Origin: Rhizobium sp. Q54
GTDB taxonomy: Bacteria > Bacteroidota > Bacteroidia > Flavobacteriales > Flavobacteriaceae
Direction of reading: 5' to 3'
Assembly (NCBI GenBank): GCA_943328505.2
Contig: CALQAH020000017.1
Coordinates: 1-42,549 of the forward strand
DNA: 42,549 nt
The notes beneath the pieces are model-generated. The model did not search any database. It worked only from the letters and a program-made list of their open reading frames with translations, and had not been told where the DNA came from. The position numbers and the translations under genes are program-made. Shown here in pieces: positions 8,217-16,326 of the stretch (position 1 is its first letter; every line of letters begins with the position of its first letter).

Positions 8217-9287
8217 CTAATACCACTTTTTCTTTTTGAAATAATAAGCCATTGCGGCTAGTAAAAGTATCATACATCCAAGTATAATGAAATAGCCATA
8301 TTTCCAATGCAGTTCAGGCATGTTGTCAAAGTTCATTCCATAAACACCTACAATAAAGGTCAAAGGCATAAAGAACACCGAAACCACCGTTAAAGTTTTC
8401 ATTACTTCATTCATCTTATGACTTTGTGTCGAGAAATAGAAATTAGAGACACTATCCAATGTGGTCAAATCGTATTCAATTTGCTCCAAAAGCTCTAGTG
8501 ATTTTTGATGCAATCTGTCAAAGAAAGTGAAATTTTTATCTTCTATTTCATCAAATATCTCATCGTCTTTGATACTTTTTATAGCGTATAAGGAATCACG
8601 TAATGGTATTATAGATCGTTTCAAGAAGTTATAATTATCCCGATGTTTTTCAACTTGTTCTAAAACTACAGGATTAGTACTTGTCTTTGATAAATTAATT
8701 AGTTCTTCAACCTTATCTTCCTCGTTTTCAATAGTGATATAAAAATTTTCCATTACTGCATCTAGCAATAAATACAACAAATAATCGGCTTTTTTCTCAC
8801 GTACAATTCCAGAATGTTTTCGAATGCGTTCCCGAATATGTGTAAAGAAATCGCTTCTTTTTTCCTGGAATGAAATTAAAATTCCTTTCTTCAATAAAAA
8901 ACTAATCTGCTCCACGATAAGGGTATCAGAATCTTCTACAGGCAATAACGACTTGATATTAAAAAATAAAATGTCATGGTATTCATCCAATTTGGTTCGT
9001 TTGGTGGTATTCAAAATATCACCTAACATAAAAGTATCTACATTAAATTGTTCCCCAATAGATTGAATTAATGGAATATTATTCAAGCCATGAATATTAA
9101 GCCAATTGACTTTGTCAAAATTGGTACAAGCATTCAAGTCTTGCGTTTTAAACTGTTTGAATTCATCCAAGTTTAAAGCATCATAAACAAACAATTGCAT
9201 TTCGGTTTTAACACCTTTGTTACTGCCCGTATATTCTAGTAGGGATGGTTGAACTTTCTTGCCTTTTTTATATTTTATTTTTCGCAC
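8217..9287 (-). CDS. corA: CorA family magnesium/cobalt transporter
   Basis: About 356 aa from the chosen start. A large acidic/helical cytoplasmic N-terminal domain is followed by two C-terminal membrane helices. The diagnostic pore motif GMN occurs in VYGMNFDNMPELHW between the two helices, and the protein ends in a basic tail (YYFKKKKWY). CorA forms a pentameric Mg2+/Co2+ channel. The frame is open to a TTG at 9314. I prefer the GTG at 9287, giving a start of the form (M)RKIKYKKGKKVQPSLLEY; an internal ATG at residue ~29 is a less likely alternative. The start is therefore uncertain by up to ~30 codons. Divergent from hutI. Confidence 0.9.
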   Translation of the reverse strand: MRKIKYKKGKKVQPSLLEYTGSNKGVKTEMQLFVYDALNLDEFKQFKTQDLNACTNFDKVNWLNIHGLNNIPLIQSIGEQFNVDTFMLGDILNTTKRTKLDEYHDILFFNIKSLLPVEDSDTLIVEQISFLLKKGILISFQEKRSDFFTHIRERIRKHSGIVREKKADYLLYLLLDAVMENFYITIENEEDKVEELINLSKTSTNPVVLEQVEKHRDNYNFLKRSIIPLRDSLYAIKSIKDDEIFDEIEDKNFTFFDRLHQKSLELLEQIEYDLTTLDSVSNFYFSTQSHKMNEVMKTLTVVSVFFMPLTFIVGVYGMNFDNMPELHWKYGYFIILGCMILLLAAMAYYFKKKKWY

Positions 9288-9292
9288 TTGTC

Positions 9293-9300
9293 TAATTTTG
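9293..9300 (+). promoter_or_regulatory. -7 box (TAATTTTG) of hutI
   Basis: Perfect TAnnTTTG, 54 bases before the hutI ATG and just upstream of (divergent from) the chosen corA GTG. No TTG is seen at standard spacing. Confidence 0.45.
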
Positions 9301-9354
9301 TTTAAAAATAACAATAATTATTTTTTTCAAACTATTTTTACCAAAAATGATTAC

Positions 9355-10593
9355 ATGACAACCTTAATCACCAACATAAAAGAACTCCTTCAAGTTAGAG
9401 AAACACCAGTTAATAAAGTTTCTGGAAAGGAAATGGCAACGTTACCAACCATCAAAAATGCGTTTCTTTTGCTAGAAAATGATGTCATTGCCGCTTTTGG
9501 AACGATGGATAATTGTCCCAAAATCAATGCCGATACAACCATCGATGCTTCTGGAAAAATAGTACTTCCAACATGGTGTGACAGCCACACGCATTTAGTC
9601 TATGCTGGCAATCGCGAGCAAGAGTTTGTAGATAGAATTAACGGACTTTCTTACGAAGAAATTGCTAATCGTGGTGGTGGAATTCTCAATTCTGCTAAAC
9701 GATTAAACGAAACTTCTGAAGAGGCAATTTACAACCAATCCAAAGTGCGATTGGAAGAAGTCATGCAACTCGGAACTGGAGCTGTTGAAATAAAATCGGG
9801 TTATGGTTTAAGCGTAGAAGGCGAATTGAAAATGCTCCGCGTGATTAAAAAGTTGGCTGAAAATTATCCAATAAAAATAAAAAGTACTTTCCTTGGTGCG
9901 CATGCTTTTCCAACGGAATTTAAAGAAAACCATTCGGCCTATATTGATGTAATCATCAACGAAATGCTACCCAAAATTGCTACCGAAAACCTCGCCGATT
10001 ATATAGATGCTTTTCTAGAAACTGGCTACTTCTCAGTGGAAGAAACCGAAAGAATCATGGAAGCTGGAAAAAAATATGGTTTGCAAGCCAAAATTCATGT
10101 CAACCAATTCACCGCCATTAATGGCATTGCGGCTTGTGTGAAACATAACGCATTAACAGTAGATCATCTCGAAATTGTAACCGATGACGATATAGAAGCT
10201 TTAAAAAATAGTGATACTATGGCTGTCGCTTTGCCAAGTTGCTCCTATTTCATTAGTATTCCTTACACGCCAGCTCGAAAAATGATTGATGCAGGATTAC
10301 CTTTAGCATTAGCTAGCGATTTTAATCCAGGAACTACACCTTCAGGAAATATGAATTTTGTCGTGGCAACAGCTTGTATAAAAATGAAAATAACTCCCGA
10401 AGAAGCCATCAATGCAGCCACTATAAATGGAGCGTATGCCATGGGAATTTCACAAACACATGGAAGTATTACGGTAGGTAAAAAAGCCAATGTCATTATC
10501 ACAAAGGCTATCAATTCTTATTACCAATTACCGTATGCTTTTGGCAGTAATTTAATTGATCAAGTGATTATTGAAGGTAAAACTATCATATAA
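9355..10593 (+). CDS. hutI: Imidazolonepropionase
   Basis: 412 aa amidohydrolase-superfamily enzyme of histidine degradation; hydrolyses 4-imidazolone-5-propionate to N-formimidoyl-L-glutamate. The metal-binding HxH pair is in CDSHTHLVYAGNREQEF (His78, His80). Substrate-loop GGGI, KSGYGLS, the metal-ligand histidine in KIHVNQF, the catalytic-site histidine in DHLE and the terminal metal aspartate in ASDFNPGT are all visible. The ATG at 9355 gives a normal N-terminus; upstream in-frame codons would precede the -7 box. Followed by a terminator. The next pathway gene, hutG, lies 1 kb downstream beyond an antisense gene. Confidence 0.95.
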   Translation: MTTLITNIKELLQVRETPVNKVSGKEMATLPTIKNAFLLLENDVIAAFGTMDNCPKINADTTIDASGKIVLPTWCDSHTHLVYAGNREQEFVDRINGLSYEEIANRGGGILNSAKRLNETSEEAIYNQSKVRLEEVMQLGTGAVEIKSGYGLSVEGELKMLRVIKKLAENYPIKIKSTFLGAHAFPTEFKENHSAYIDVIINEMLPKIATENLADYIDAFLETGYFSVEETERIMEAGKKYGLQAKIHVNQFTAINGIAACVKHNALTVDHLEIVTDDDIEALKNSDTMAVALPSCSYFISIPYTPARKMIDAGLPLALASDFNPGTTPSGNMNFVVATACIKMKITPEEAINAATINGAYAMGISQTHGSITVGKKANVIITKAINSYYQLPYAFGSNLIDQVIIEGKTII

Positions 10594-10595
10594 AA

Positions 10596-10622
10596 AAAAT
10601 CTCCACAAAAAGTGGAGATTTT
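10596..10622. terminator. Bidirectional terminator between hutI and the coiled-coil gene
   Basis: Stem AAATCTCCAC / GTGGAGATTT, loop AAAAA, with A/T extensions at both ends so that it can act in both directions. Confidence 0.9.
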
Positions 10623-10648
10623 ATATACTTCATCTTACTATTTAGTTC

Positions 10649-11533
10649 TTATCTTAAAGAGAAACTAGTTTTTGAAACTAATTCACCTTTATCAAATACA
10701 TTTACGAAATAAGTACCTTTAGCAAAACCTTTCCCTTTTAATTGTTCGGAAACATCTACTGTTTTATTTTCATATTTTACAGTGGTTGTAAAACTATAAG
10801 TCAAATTAGTATCTCCAAAACTAATGGTTGCTTTATCGCCTAAAACATTGTTTTTTCCATCAATGACTTGAACATAATACACTTTATCTCCAGATTTTGC
10901 GATTTTGTTTTCAGCAATGGTAAAATTAATTTTTAACATATCGGTTCTACTTGCTTTTTCGGTTGCAATTTGTTTTCCAGAGCTTCTTAACTTATAAGCA
11001 CCTGTTTTAAGATTTGTTATGGCTAATTTAGACCCTTTTTCAACGGTTTTGGCTAATTCTTCATTTTGTCCAACCAATACTTGATTGTATTTTTTAGAAT
11101 CTTCAAGAATAACTTTTGTACTGTCTAAATTGGTCGTTAAAGTTTGATTTTCTTTTTTCAAAACTTCAACTTCAGCCATCAAGTTGCGCATCTTTTGCTC
11201 CAAATTGTTGTACTGTTGTTTGTATTTTGATAAAGAAGCTACATCGCCTTTCGATTTTTTAAGTTCACTCATCAACTTAACAACTTTATCGCGTTCAGCA
11301 ATTAGCTCTTCTGACATTGATGTGTTTTCAGCAATGGCTGCGTCATACGTAGCTTTTAATTCTGTTAAATCCTTTAAAACCGATTCTTTTTCTGATTTTA
11401 CATCTTTAATTTCAGTTTGCAATGTTTTTGCATCTGTTGTCATTTTAAAAATATATCCCAAACTAACGATCAATAAAAGTGCTAAAACACCAATTACTGC
11501 TTTTAATTTTGAATTACTTTTTTGATTTTCCAT
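10649..11533 (-). CDS. Membrane-anchored coiled-coil protein of unknown function
   Basis: 294 aa. A short basic cytoplasmic N-terminus is followed by one transmembrane anchor (residues ~10-29, AVIGVLALLLIVSLGYIF), a ~130-residue heptad-rich coiled coil (residues ~35-165, many Lys/Glu/Leu) and a C-terminal domain of about 110 residues with beta-rich character (YYVQVIDGKNNVLGD; KGTYFVNVFDKGELV). The topology suggests the coiled coil and C-terminal domain lie in the periplasm. I do not recognise a named family; such proteins are sometimes mislabelled as chromosome-partitioning proteins because of the coiled coil. It sits antisense between hutI and hutG with its own promoter and terminator, so a link to histidine degradation is not implied. 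Confidence 0.75.
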   Translation of the reverse strand: MENQKSNSKLKAVIGVLALLLIVSLGYIFKMTTDAKTLQTEIKDVKSEKESVLKDLTELKATYDAAIAENTSMSEELIAERDKVVKLMSELKKSKGDVASLSKYKQQYNNLEQKMRNLMAEVEVLKKENQTLTTNLDSTKVILEDSKKYNQVLVGQNEELAKTVEKGSKLAITNLKTGAYKLRSSGKQIATEKASRTDMLKINFTIAENKIAKSGDKVYYVQVIDGKNNVLGDKATISFGDTNLTYSFTTTVKYENKTVDVSEQLKGKGFAKGTYFVNVFDKGELVSKTSFSLR

Positions 11534-11556
11534 AGTATTTTAAGAATTAATTTTAA

Positions 11557-11564
11557 CAAAAATA
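11557..11564 (-). promoter_or_regulatory. -7 box (TATTTTTG) of the coiled-coil protein gene
   Basis: Perfect TAnnTTTG on the minus strand, 23 bases before the start codon at 11533. No clear -33 TTG. Confidence 0.45.
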
Positions 11565-11605
11565 ATAATATTTATATTAGTAACGTTAATTATCTAATTA
11601 TATTA

Positions 11606-11613
11606 TATTTTTG
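11606..11613 (+). promoter_or_regulatory. -7 box (TATTTTTG) of hutG
   Basis: Perfect TAnnTTTG, 15 bases before the hutG ATG. It overlaps the in-frame TTG at 11611, ruling that codon out as start. The implied 5' leader is under 10 bases. Confidence 0.45.
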
Positions 11614-11628
11614 GACAATAGATTTATC

Positions 11629-12666
11629 ATGGAAAAACGAATTCCTTTTACGATTACCGACTTAGCTAAACTCACCAACCATCGGAGTGGAGAAGTGAAA
11701 TTTGGGGAAAAAATGATTACTATTCCCAAAGAAGAAAATACGATTGAGTTTCTAAAAAATTGCCCCGCTAAATATGTGCTTTTTGGAATCCCAGAAGATG
11801 TAGGTGTTCGTGCCAATTTTGGTCGTCCTGGCGCAGCTTCAGCATGGGAAAGCGCTATTAGTAGTATTGCCAATATTCAACACAATCGTTTTTGCAAAGG
11901 AAGTCAAATCATCATTTTAGGTTCATTGGATGTTTCCGAAGAAATGGAAGCGGCTAAAGAATTGGATTTTCATAAAACCGTAGACCGTCAAAAGCTAAAT
12001 GCTTTAGTTGAAAAAATTGATAAAGACGTTGTACATATCATAACATCCATTATAAAATGTGGCAAAACTCCAATTATCATTGGTGGAGGACATAATAATG
12101 CTTACGGCAATATTAAGGGAACTGCATTAGGATTGGGCAAACCTATCAATGCTATCAACTTTGATGCGCATTCCGATTTTAGAATCTTAGAAGGAAGACA
12201 TAGCGGTAACGGTTTTTCCTACGCCTACGAAGAAGGATTTTTAAAAAAATATTTCATTTTTGGATTACATGAAAACTATACCTCCAAAAATGTATTGGAT
12301 ATTCTAAAGAGAATCGAAGACCGCGTAACTTATAATACCTATGATGAGATAAAAGTTAGGAGTGAGAAAAACTTTCAACAAGAAATGTATACTGCATTAG
12401 ACTTCATAAAAAATGATGCTTACGGAATCGAAATTGATCTCGATTCCTTGCCTAATATTGCCACTAGCGCGATGACTATGAGTGGTTTTTCAGTAGAAGA
12501 ATTAAGACAGTTTATTTATTTTTTTGGCAAAAACCCCAATGCTAGTTATTTGCATATTTGCGAAGGCGCACCAATATTGGGCGAAGAAAAAAACAACCAC
12601 CTTATTGGAAAATTAATTGGCTATTTAATTACAGATTTTATTAAGTCGAGGAGAGAATTGGAATAA
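11629..12666 (+). CDS. hutG: Formimidoylglutamase (arginase/ureohydrolase family)
   Basis: 345 aa binuclear-manganese ureohydrolase. Three family motifs are visible: GGGHNNAYG, NFDAHSDFR and EIDLDSLPN, which carry the Mn-ligand histidines and aspartates. In histidine degradation HutG splits N-formimidoyl-glutamate into glutamate and formamide. The assignment over agmatinase or arginase rests on proximity to hutI and general likeness to flavobacterial HutG, so the family is certain and the substrate inferred. The ATG at 11629 (MEKRIPFTI) is preferred over an in-frame TTG within the -7 box. hutH and hutU are not in the window. Confidence 0.85.
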   Translation: MEKRIPFTITDLAKLTNHRSGEVKFGEKMITIPKEENTIEFLKNCPAKYVLFGIPEDVGVRANFGRPGAASAWESAISSIANIQHNRFCKGSQIIILGSLDVSEEMEAAKELDFHKTVDRQKLNALVEKIDKDVVHIITSIIKCGKTPIIIGGGHNNAYGNIKGTALGLGKPINAINFDAHSDFRILEGRHSGNGFSYAYEEGFLKKYFIFGLHENYTSKNVLDILKRIEDRVTYNTYDEIKVRSEKNFQQEMYTALDFIKNDAYGIEIDLDSLPNIATSAMTMSGFSVEELRQFIYFFGKNPNASYLHICEGAPILGEEKNNHLIGKLIGYLITDFIKSRRELE

Positions 12667-12757
12667 GTTGTATTAATTTGACTTTTTACTTTCAATTTTT
12701 GACAAACAAAAATACCCTATCTTTACTGCGTCTTACACTTAATCGTAAGTCTATTTT

Positions 12758-14011
12758 ATGTTATTCGAAGATTTATCATTATCCAAAAGTATCCAAAGAG
12801 CCGTTTATGAAGAAGGATACACTACTCCAACGCCTATTCAAGAAAAGTCTATTCCTATAATTTTATCAGGAAAAGATTTAGTAGGTTGTGCCCAAACAGG
12901 TACTGGAAAAACAGCAGCTTTTGCCATTCCAATTATACACAACCTACATAGAATGATAGGTTCGTCCAAAAAAATGAAAGAAATTCGTTGTTTGGTGGTG
13001 ACACCTACACGCGAATTAGCCGTTCAAATTGGGGAGAGTTTTGACACCTATGGAAAGTATACCAATTTGAGACAAGTGACCATTTTTGGTGGCGTATCTC
13101 AAGTTCCCCAAGTAGACCAGTTGAAAAAAGGCATCGATATTTTAATTGCAACTCCTGGACGTTTATTGGATTTGCACAAACAAGGCTTTATTGATTTTGA
13201 CAACCTACATTATTTGGTATTGGACGAATCCGATTTGATGCTCGACATGGGTTTTATTAATGATGTTCGTAAAATTGTAAAATTAGTACCAACCAATCGT
13301 CAAACGCTATTGTTTTCGGCAACGATGCCAATGGCAATTCGCGAATTAGCAGATACTTTTTTAAACCAACCCGAATATGTTTCGGTAACTCCAGTTTCTT
13401 CAACAGCCGAAAAGATTGAGCAACATATTTATTTTGTTGATAAAGAAAATAAACGCAGTTTGCTCTACCATTTGATACGAAACGAAAACCTCAAAGATGT
13501 GTTGGTTTTTGTTCGAACCAAACATGGTGCGGATAATGTGGTCAAAGCATTAAAAAAACATGGAGTGAATTCGGAAGCTATACACGGAGACAAATCACAA
13601 AATGCAAGACAACGCGTTTTAGACAGTTTTAAAAACAAAGAAATTACCGTTTTGGTTGCTACCGATATTGCTGCACGAGGTATTGATATTGAAAGTTTAC
13701 CTTATGTTATCAACTTTGATTTACCTAATATCCCAGAAACCTACGTACACCGAATTGGTAGAACTGGACGTGCTGGAAATGGCGGCATTTCGATATCCTT
13801 TTGCGCCAAAGACGAAGAACCTTATTGGAAAGACATTCAAAAATTGATAAAAGTAGATGTAAAAACGATAAATGACCATCCGTATCCTTGGTCCAATGCA
13901 GCACCAGATCCAGAAGCAAAACCTGATTTGAGAAATAAAAAGAAGCCACAAGCGGAAAATAATTCAAGAAAATCGGAAGCTTCAAAAAAAAATAAAAAGC
14001 GTTGGTATTAA
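12758..14011 (+). CDS. rhlE: DEAD-box-family ATP-dependent RNA helicase, RhlE type
   Basis: 417 aa with the complete SF2 helicase core: Q motif (TPTPIQEKSIP), motif I AQTGTGKT (residues 45-52), Ia PTRELAVQI, Ib TPGRLLDL, motif II at 156-159, motif III SAT, and motif VI HRIGRTGRAG, then a short basic tail (KKNKKRWY). Motif II reads DESD rather than DEAD, an uncommon but conservative change (Ala to Ser) that keeps both acidic residues. The family unwinds short RNA duplexes in ribosome assembly and cold adaptation. A near-consensus TATCTTTA (12718-12725) may be its -7 box. The stop codon lies inside the terminator hairpin. Confidence 0.9.
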   Translation: MLFEDLSLSKSIQRAVYEEGYTTPTPIQEKSIPIILSGKDLVGCAQTGTGKTAAFAIPIIHNLHRMIGSSKKMKEIRCLVVTPTRELAVQIGESFDTYGKYTNLRQVTIFGGVSQVPQVDQLKKGIDILIATPGRLLDLHKQGFIDFDNLHYLVLDESDLMLDMGFINDVRKIVKLVPTNRQTLLFSATMPMAIRELADTFLNQPEYVSVTPVSSTAEKIEQHIYFVDKENKRSLLYHLIRNENLKDVLVFVRTKHGADNVVKALKKHGVNSEAIHGDKSQNARQRVLDSFKNKEITVLVATDIAARGIDIESLPYVINFDLPNIPETYVHRIGRTGRAGNGGISISFCAKDEEPYWKDIQKLIKVDVKTINDHPYPWSNAAPDPEAKPDLRNKKKPQAENNSRKSEASKKNKKRWY

Positions 14012-14024
14012 CCAGCGTTTTTTT
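13994..14024. terminator. Bidirectional terminator containing the rhlE stop codon
   Basis: Stem CGTTGGT (14000-14006) / ACCAGCG (14011-14017) with one G-U pair and loop ATTA. T7 follows on the plus strand; on the minus strand the hairpin is followed by T5 and further T runs. The rhlE TAA (14009-14011) lies in the loop/stem junction. Confidence 0.75.
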
Positions 14025-14028
14025 ATTT

Positions 14029-14766
14029 CTATTGATTTGTTTTAATTATATCTAAATATTGAGTAGCCAATTCACCCAAAATAAAGGTGGCGGAGGTTTT
14101 GTTTTTGGCATTAATTGCCGCAGCAAATTTTTCGTCTTCAACGGCATAATATTGAAACCCTTTTACAAAATCAGCAGGAATTTTTAGAATATCAATAAAG
14201 AATAAAGTATCATAATAATTTTCTATTTTAAGAAGTAACATTTCTTTTTTCTCGACTATAATTTCTTTTTTGAGCATAGCAGTTCGTCCTGACAAATAAT
14301 TTATAATTGGGTCAAATGGCACTATTCCTCCTCCAGTTGTTGCTGTATAAACTTTTCTCTCCGCTGGTGTATAGTGTTTTTGTCCCGCTGGAATAATCCC
14401 TAAAGAAACTGCATTAATATTTTTGTATTGCATGATTTTGACTTCATCCAATTGATTTACCATGGTTTCTAATTTGACAAAATAGAGTTTTTCTCCAAAA
14501 TCATTGACTGCAACCACAACTTTTTTTCCTTTTATCTGTACTGCAGAAAACATTAAAGTATCTCCAACCATAGCTGGTATCGTAAAATAACCTCCATTTT
14601 CAGAAAGTGTGGATGATTCCGATTTAAGATTAATAATATAAATCCCTTCTAAATCAATAGTATTAGAAGATATTTTTCCTTTTAGAATTTTAGAGTTAGT
14701 AGTTTGCGCTCCAACTGTAGTGGAAAAAAGAAATAAAAATAAAGAAGCACCTATAAATCTATACAT
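14029..14766 (-). CDS. Secreted carboxypeptidase-regulatory-like domain protein
   Basis: 245 aa. Signal peptide MYRFIGASLFLFLFSTTVGAQ, then a carboxypeptidase-D regulatory-like beta-sandwich (~residues 25-110: LKGKISSNTIDLEGIYIINL, GGYFTIPAMVGDTLMFS) of the kind that precedes TonB-dependent receptors but here occurs alone, followed by ~130 residues of mixed helix/strand. Such stand-alone proteins are common in Flavobacteria and are probably periplasmic or outer-membrane associated; the role is unknown. Convergent with rhlE across a shared terminator. No clear promoter was found upstream. Confidence 0.75.
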   Translation of the reverse strand: MYRFIGASLFLFLFSTTVGAQTTNSKILKGKISSNTIDLEGIYIINLKSESSTLSENGGYFTIPAMVGDTLMFSAVQIKGKKVVVAVNDFGEKLYFVKLETMVNQLDEVKIMQYKNINAVSLGIIPAGQKHYTPAERKVYTATTGGGIVPFDPIINYLSGRTAMLKKEIIVEKKEMLLLKIENYYDTLFFIDILKIPADFVKGFQYYAVEDEKFAAAINAKNKTSATFILGELATQYLDIIKTNQ

Positions 14767-14886
14767 TATTGGAAAACTGATTTGGTAAATTTATTGTAAG
14801 TCTTTCCTAATTAATTACTAATGACATTATAAAATTATGTTAATTAATTTAAATCGTTTTCAATAACAAAATCTTAATAAAACTTT

Positions 14887-14894
14887 TACATTTG
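14887..14894 (+). promoter_or_regulatory. -7 box (TACATTTG) of pepE
   Basis: Perfect TAnnTTTG, 20 bases before the ATG at 14915; no TTG at standard spacing. Confidence 0.5.
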
Positions 14895-14914
14895 ATAATT
14901 ATATAAATATAATT

Positions 14915-15628
14915 ATGAAAAAACTAATTATTGCAAGCACATCAACACTTCATGATGGTGCTTATCTTGACTACTTATTACCCACTTTAGCAGCTCATTT
15001 TAAAGATTGTTCATCAATTATTTTTGTTCCCTATGCTATACCAAGTGGTATTTCTTATGACCAATATACCGAAAGAGTTCGCGTAGCTTTTACTAAAATT
15101 AATAAAACTATAAAAGGATTACACGAATTTGAAAACCCAATCAAAGCCCTAGAAAATGCTGAAGGAATATTTACCGGTGGTGGGAATACATTTTTATTGG
15201 TTACCGAATTATATAAAAATAATGTTATGGATACCCTAAAAAAAGTAGTTGAAAATGGAGTTCCCTATTTAGGTTCAAGTGCAGGAAGTAACATTACAGG
15301 TTTAACAATGCAAACCACCAATGACATGCCTATTATTTATCCACCAAGTTTCAAAACTCTTGGTTTAATTCCGTTTAATCTAAATCCACATTATTTAGAT
15401 GCCGATCTACAATCCAAACATATGGGAGAAACTCGTGAAACTAGGATTAAAGAATTTCATGCATTCAACCCCACACCAGTTTTAGGTTTACGTGAAGGAA
15501 GTTGGCTAGAAGTTACAGGAGATAAAATAATTTTAAAAGGGAATCTTTCCGCGCGTTTATTTACAAAAGATAAAACTCCAACAGAATTAGATCCTGAAAC
15601 CGATTTGGCTTTTTTAGAAAAGGTATAA
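14915..15628 (+). CDS. pepE: Peptidase E (alpha-aspartyl dipeptidase)
   Basis: 237 aa, the usual length of MEROPS S51 peptidases. GIFTGGGNTFLLV (residues ~84-96) and the nucleophile elbow LGSSAGSN (Ser122 in GSSAG) are family signatures; DMPIIYPPSF and LNPHYLD downstream match the region with the catalytic histidine. The enzyme cleaves dipeptides with N-terminal aspartate in the cytoplasm. There is no signal peptide. The gene is monocistronic with its own -7 box and converges on tRNA-Gly. Confidence 0.88.
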   Translation: MKKLIIASTSTLHDGAYLDYLLPTLAAHFKDCSSIIFVPYAIPSGISYDQYTERVRVAFTKINKTIKGLHEFENPIKALENAEGIFTGGGNTFLLVTELYKNNVMDTLKKVVENGVPYLGSSAGSNITGLTMQTTNDMPIIYPPSFKTLGLIPFNLNPHYLDADLQSKHMGETRETRIKEFHAFNPTPVLGLREGSWLEVTGDKIILKGNLSARLFTKDKTPTELDPETDLAFLEKV

Positions 15629-15630
15629 AA

Positions 15631-15662
15631 AACAAAAAACCCCAAACTTTCATTTGAGGTTT
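15631..15662 (-). terminator. Terminator after tRNA-Gly (minus strand)
   Basis: Arms AAACCCCAAA (15637-15646) and TTTGAGGTTT (15653-15662) pair with one mismatch. On the minus strand the hairpin follows the tRNA by two bases and is followed by T6GT6. It may also weakly end the pepE transcript. Confidence 0.65.
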
Positions 15663-15664
15663 AG

Positions 15665-15737
<73 letters not shown>

Positions 15738-15748
15738 ATTGGTGAGTG

Positions 15749-15756
15749 CAAATATA
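15749..15756 (-). promoter_or_regulatory. Promoter of tRNA-Gly (-7 box TATATTTG)
   Basis: Perfect TAnnTTTG on the minus strand, with a TTG (CAA at 15778-15780 on the plus strand) 21 bases upstream. The 13-mer TATATTTGCACTC here (15744-15756) is identical to that ahead of tRNA-Ser. Confidence 0.65.
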
Positions 15757-15891
15757 AAGAATAAGTTTCCTTTGAAGCAAATTTTTTTTGAAAAAAAACA
15801 ACTTACCCATAAGTTAAATTACATTTAAAGCCAACTCGTTTAGAATGAAAAAGTTATACCTTTACTTACCCAAATTTTAAAACCTACAAGT

Positions 15892-16326
15892 ATGATAACT
15901 ATCAAAGAAATTACTGCTACAGACACTTATGCAGTTAGACAACCCGTTCTCAGAAATGGAAAACCAATCGAAAACTGTCACTTTACTGGAGACGATTTAC
16001 CAACAACAAAGCATTTTGGAATACAAACTGATATACTTATTGGAGTAATTTCTTTATTTGAAAATAAAAATGAACTGTTTACAAATGAAGTACAGTTTCA
16101 AATTAGAGGCATGGCAATCTTAGAAGATTTTCAAGGACTTGGTCTTGGGGAAAAGTTAATAAGTTATTCTGAAAAATATATTACATCTGAAAAAAATACT
16201 CTAATTTGGTTTAATGCTAGAGTTTTAGCTGTTGGTTTTTATGAAAAAATGAACTACCAAAAAAAAGGTAATTCATTTGAAATTCAAGATATTGGAACGC
16301 ATTATGTAATGTATAAAATTGTTTAA
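15892..16326 (+). CDS. GNAT family N-acetyltransferase
   Basis: 144 aa. The acetyl-CoA binding motif A reads RGMAILEDFQGLGLGEKLISYSEKYI (Q/RxxGxG/A core QGLGLG, ~residues 80-85), followed by WFNARVLAVGFYEKMNYQKKG, the usual motif B region. The substrate is unknown. Its TAA is immediately followed by the ATG of the L,D-transpeptidase gene (zero intergenic bases), so the two are cotranscribed. A near-consensus -7 box TACCTTTA lies at about 15857. Confidence 0.85.
   Translation: MITIKEITATDTYAVRQPVLRNGKPIENCHFTGDDLPTTKHFGIQTDILIGVISLFENKNELFTNEVQFQIRGMAILEDFQGLGLGEKLISYSEKYITSEKNTLIWFNARVLAVGFYEKMNYQKKGNSFEIQDIGTHYVMYKIV

Noticed and set aside
14820..14880. A/T-rich inverted repeats (TTAATTAATT) between the 14029 gene and pepE as an operator
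   Set aside because: Low-complexity A/T palindromes of this size are expected by chance at this base composition.
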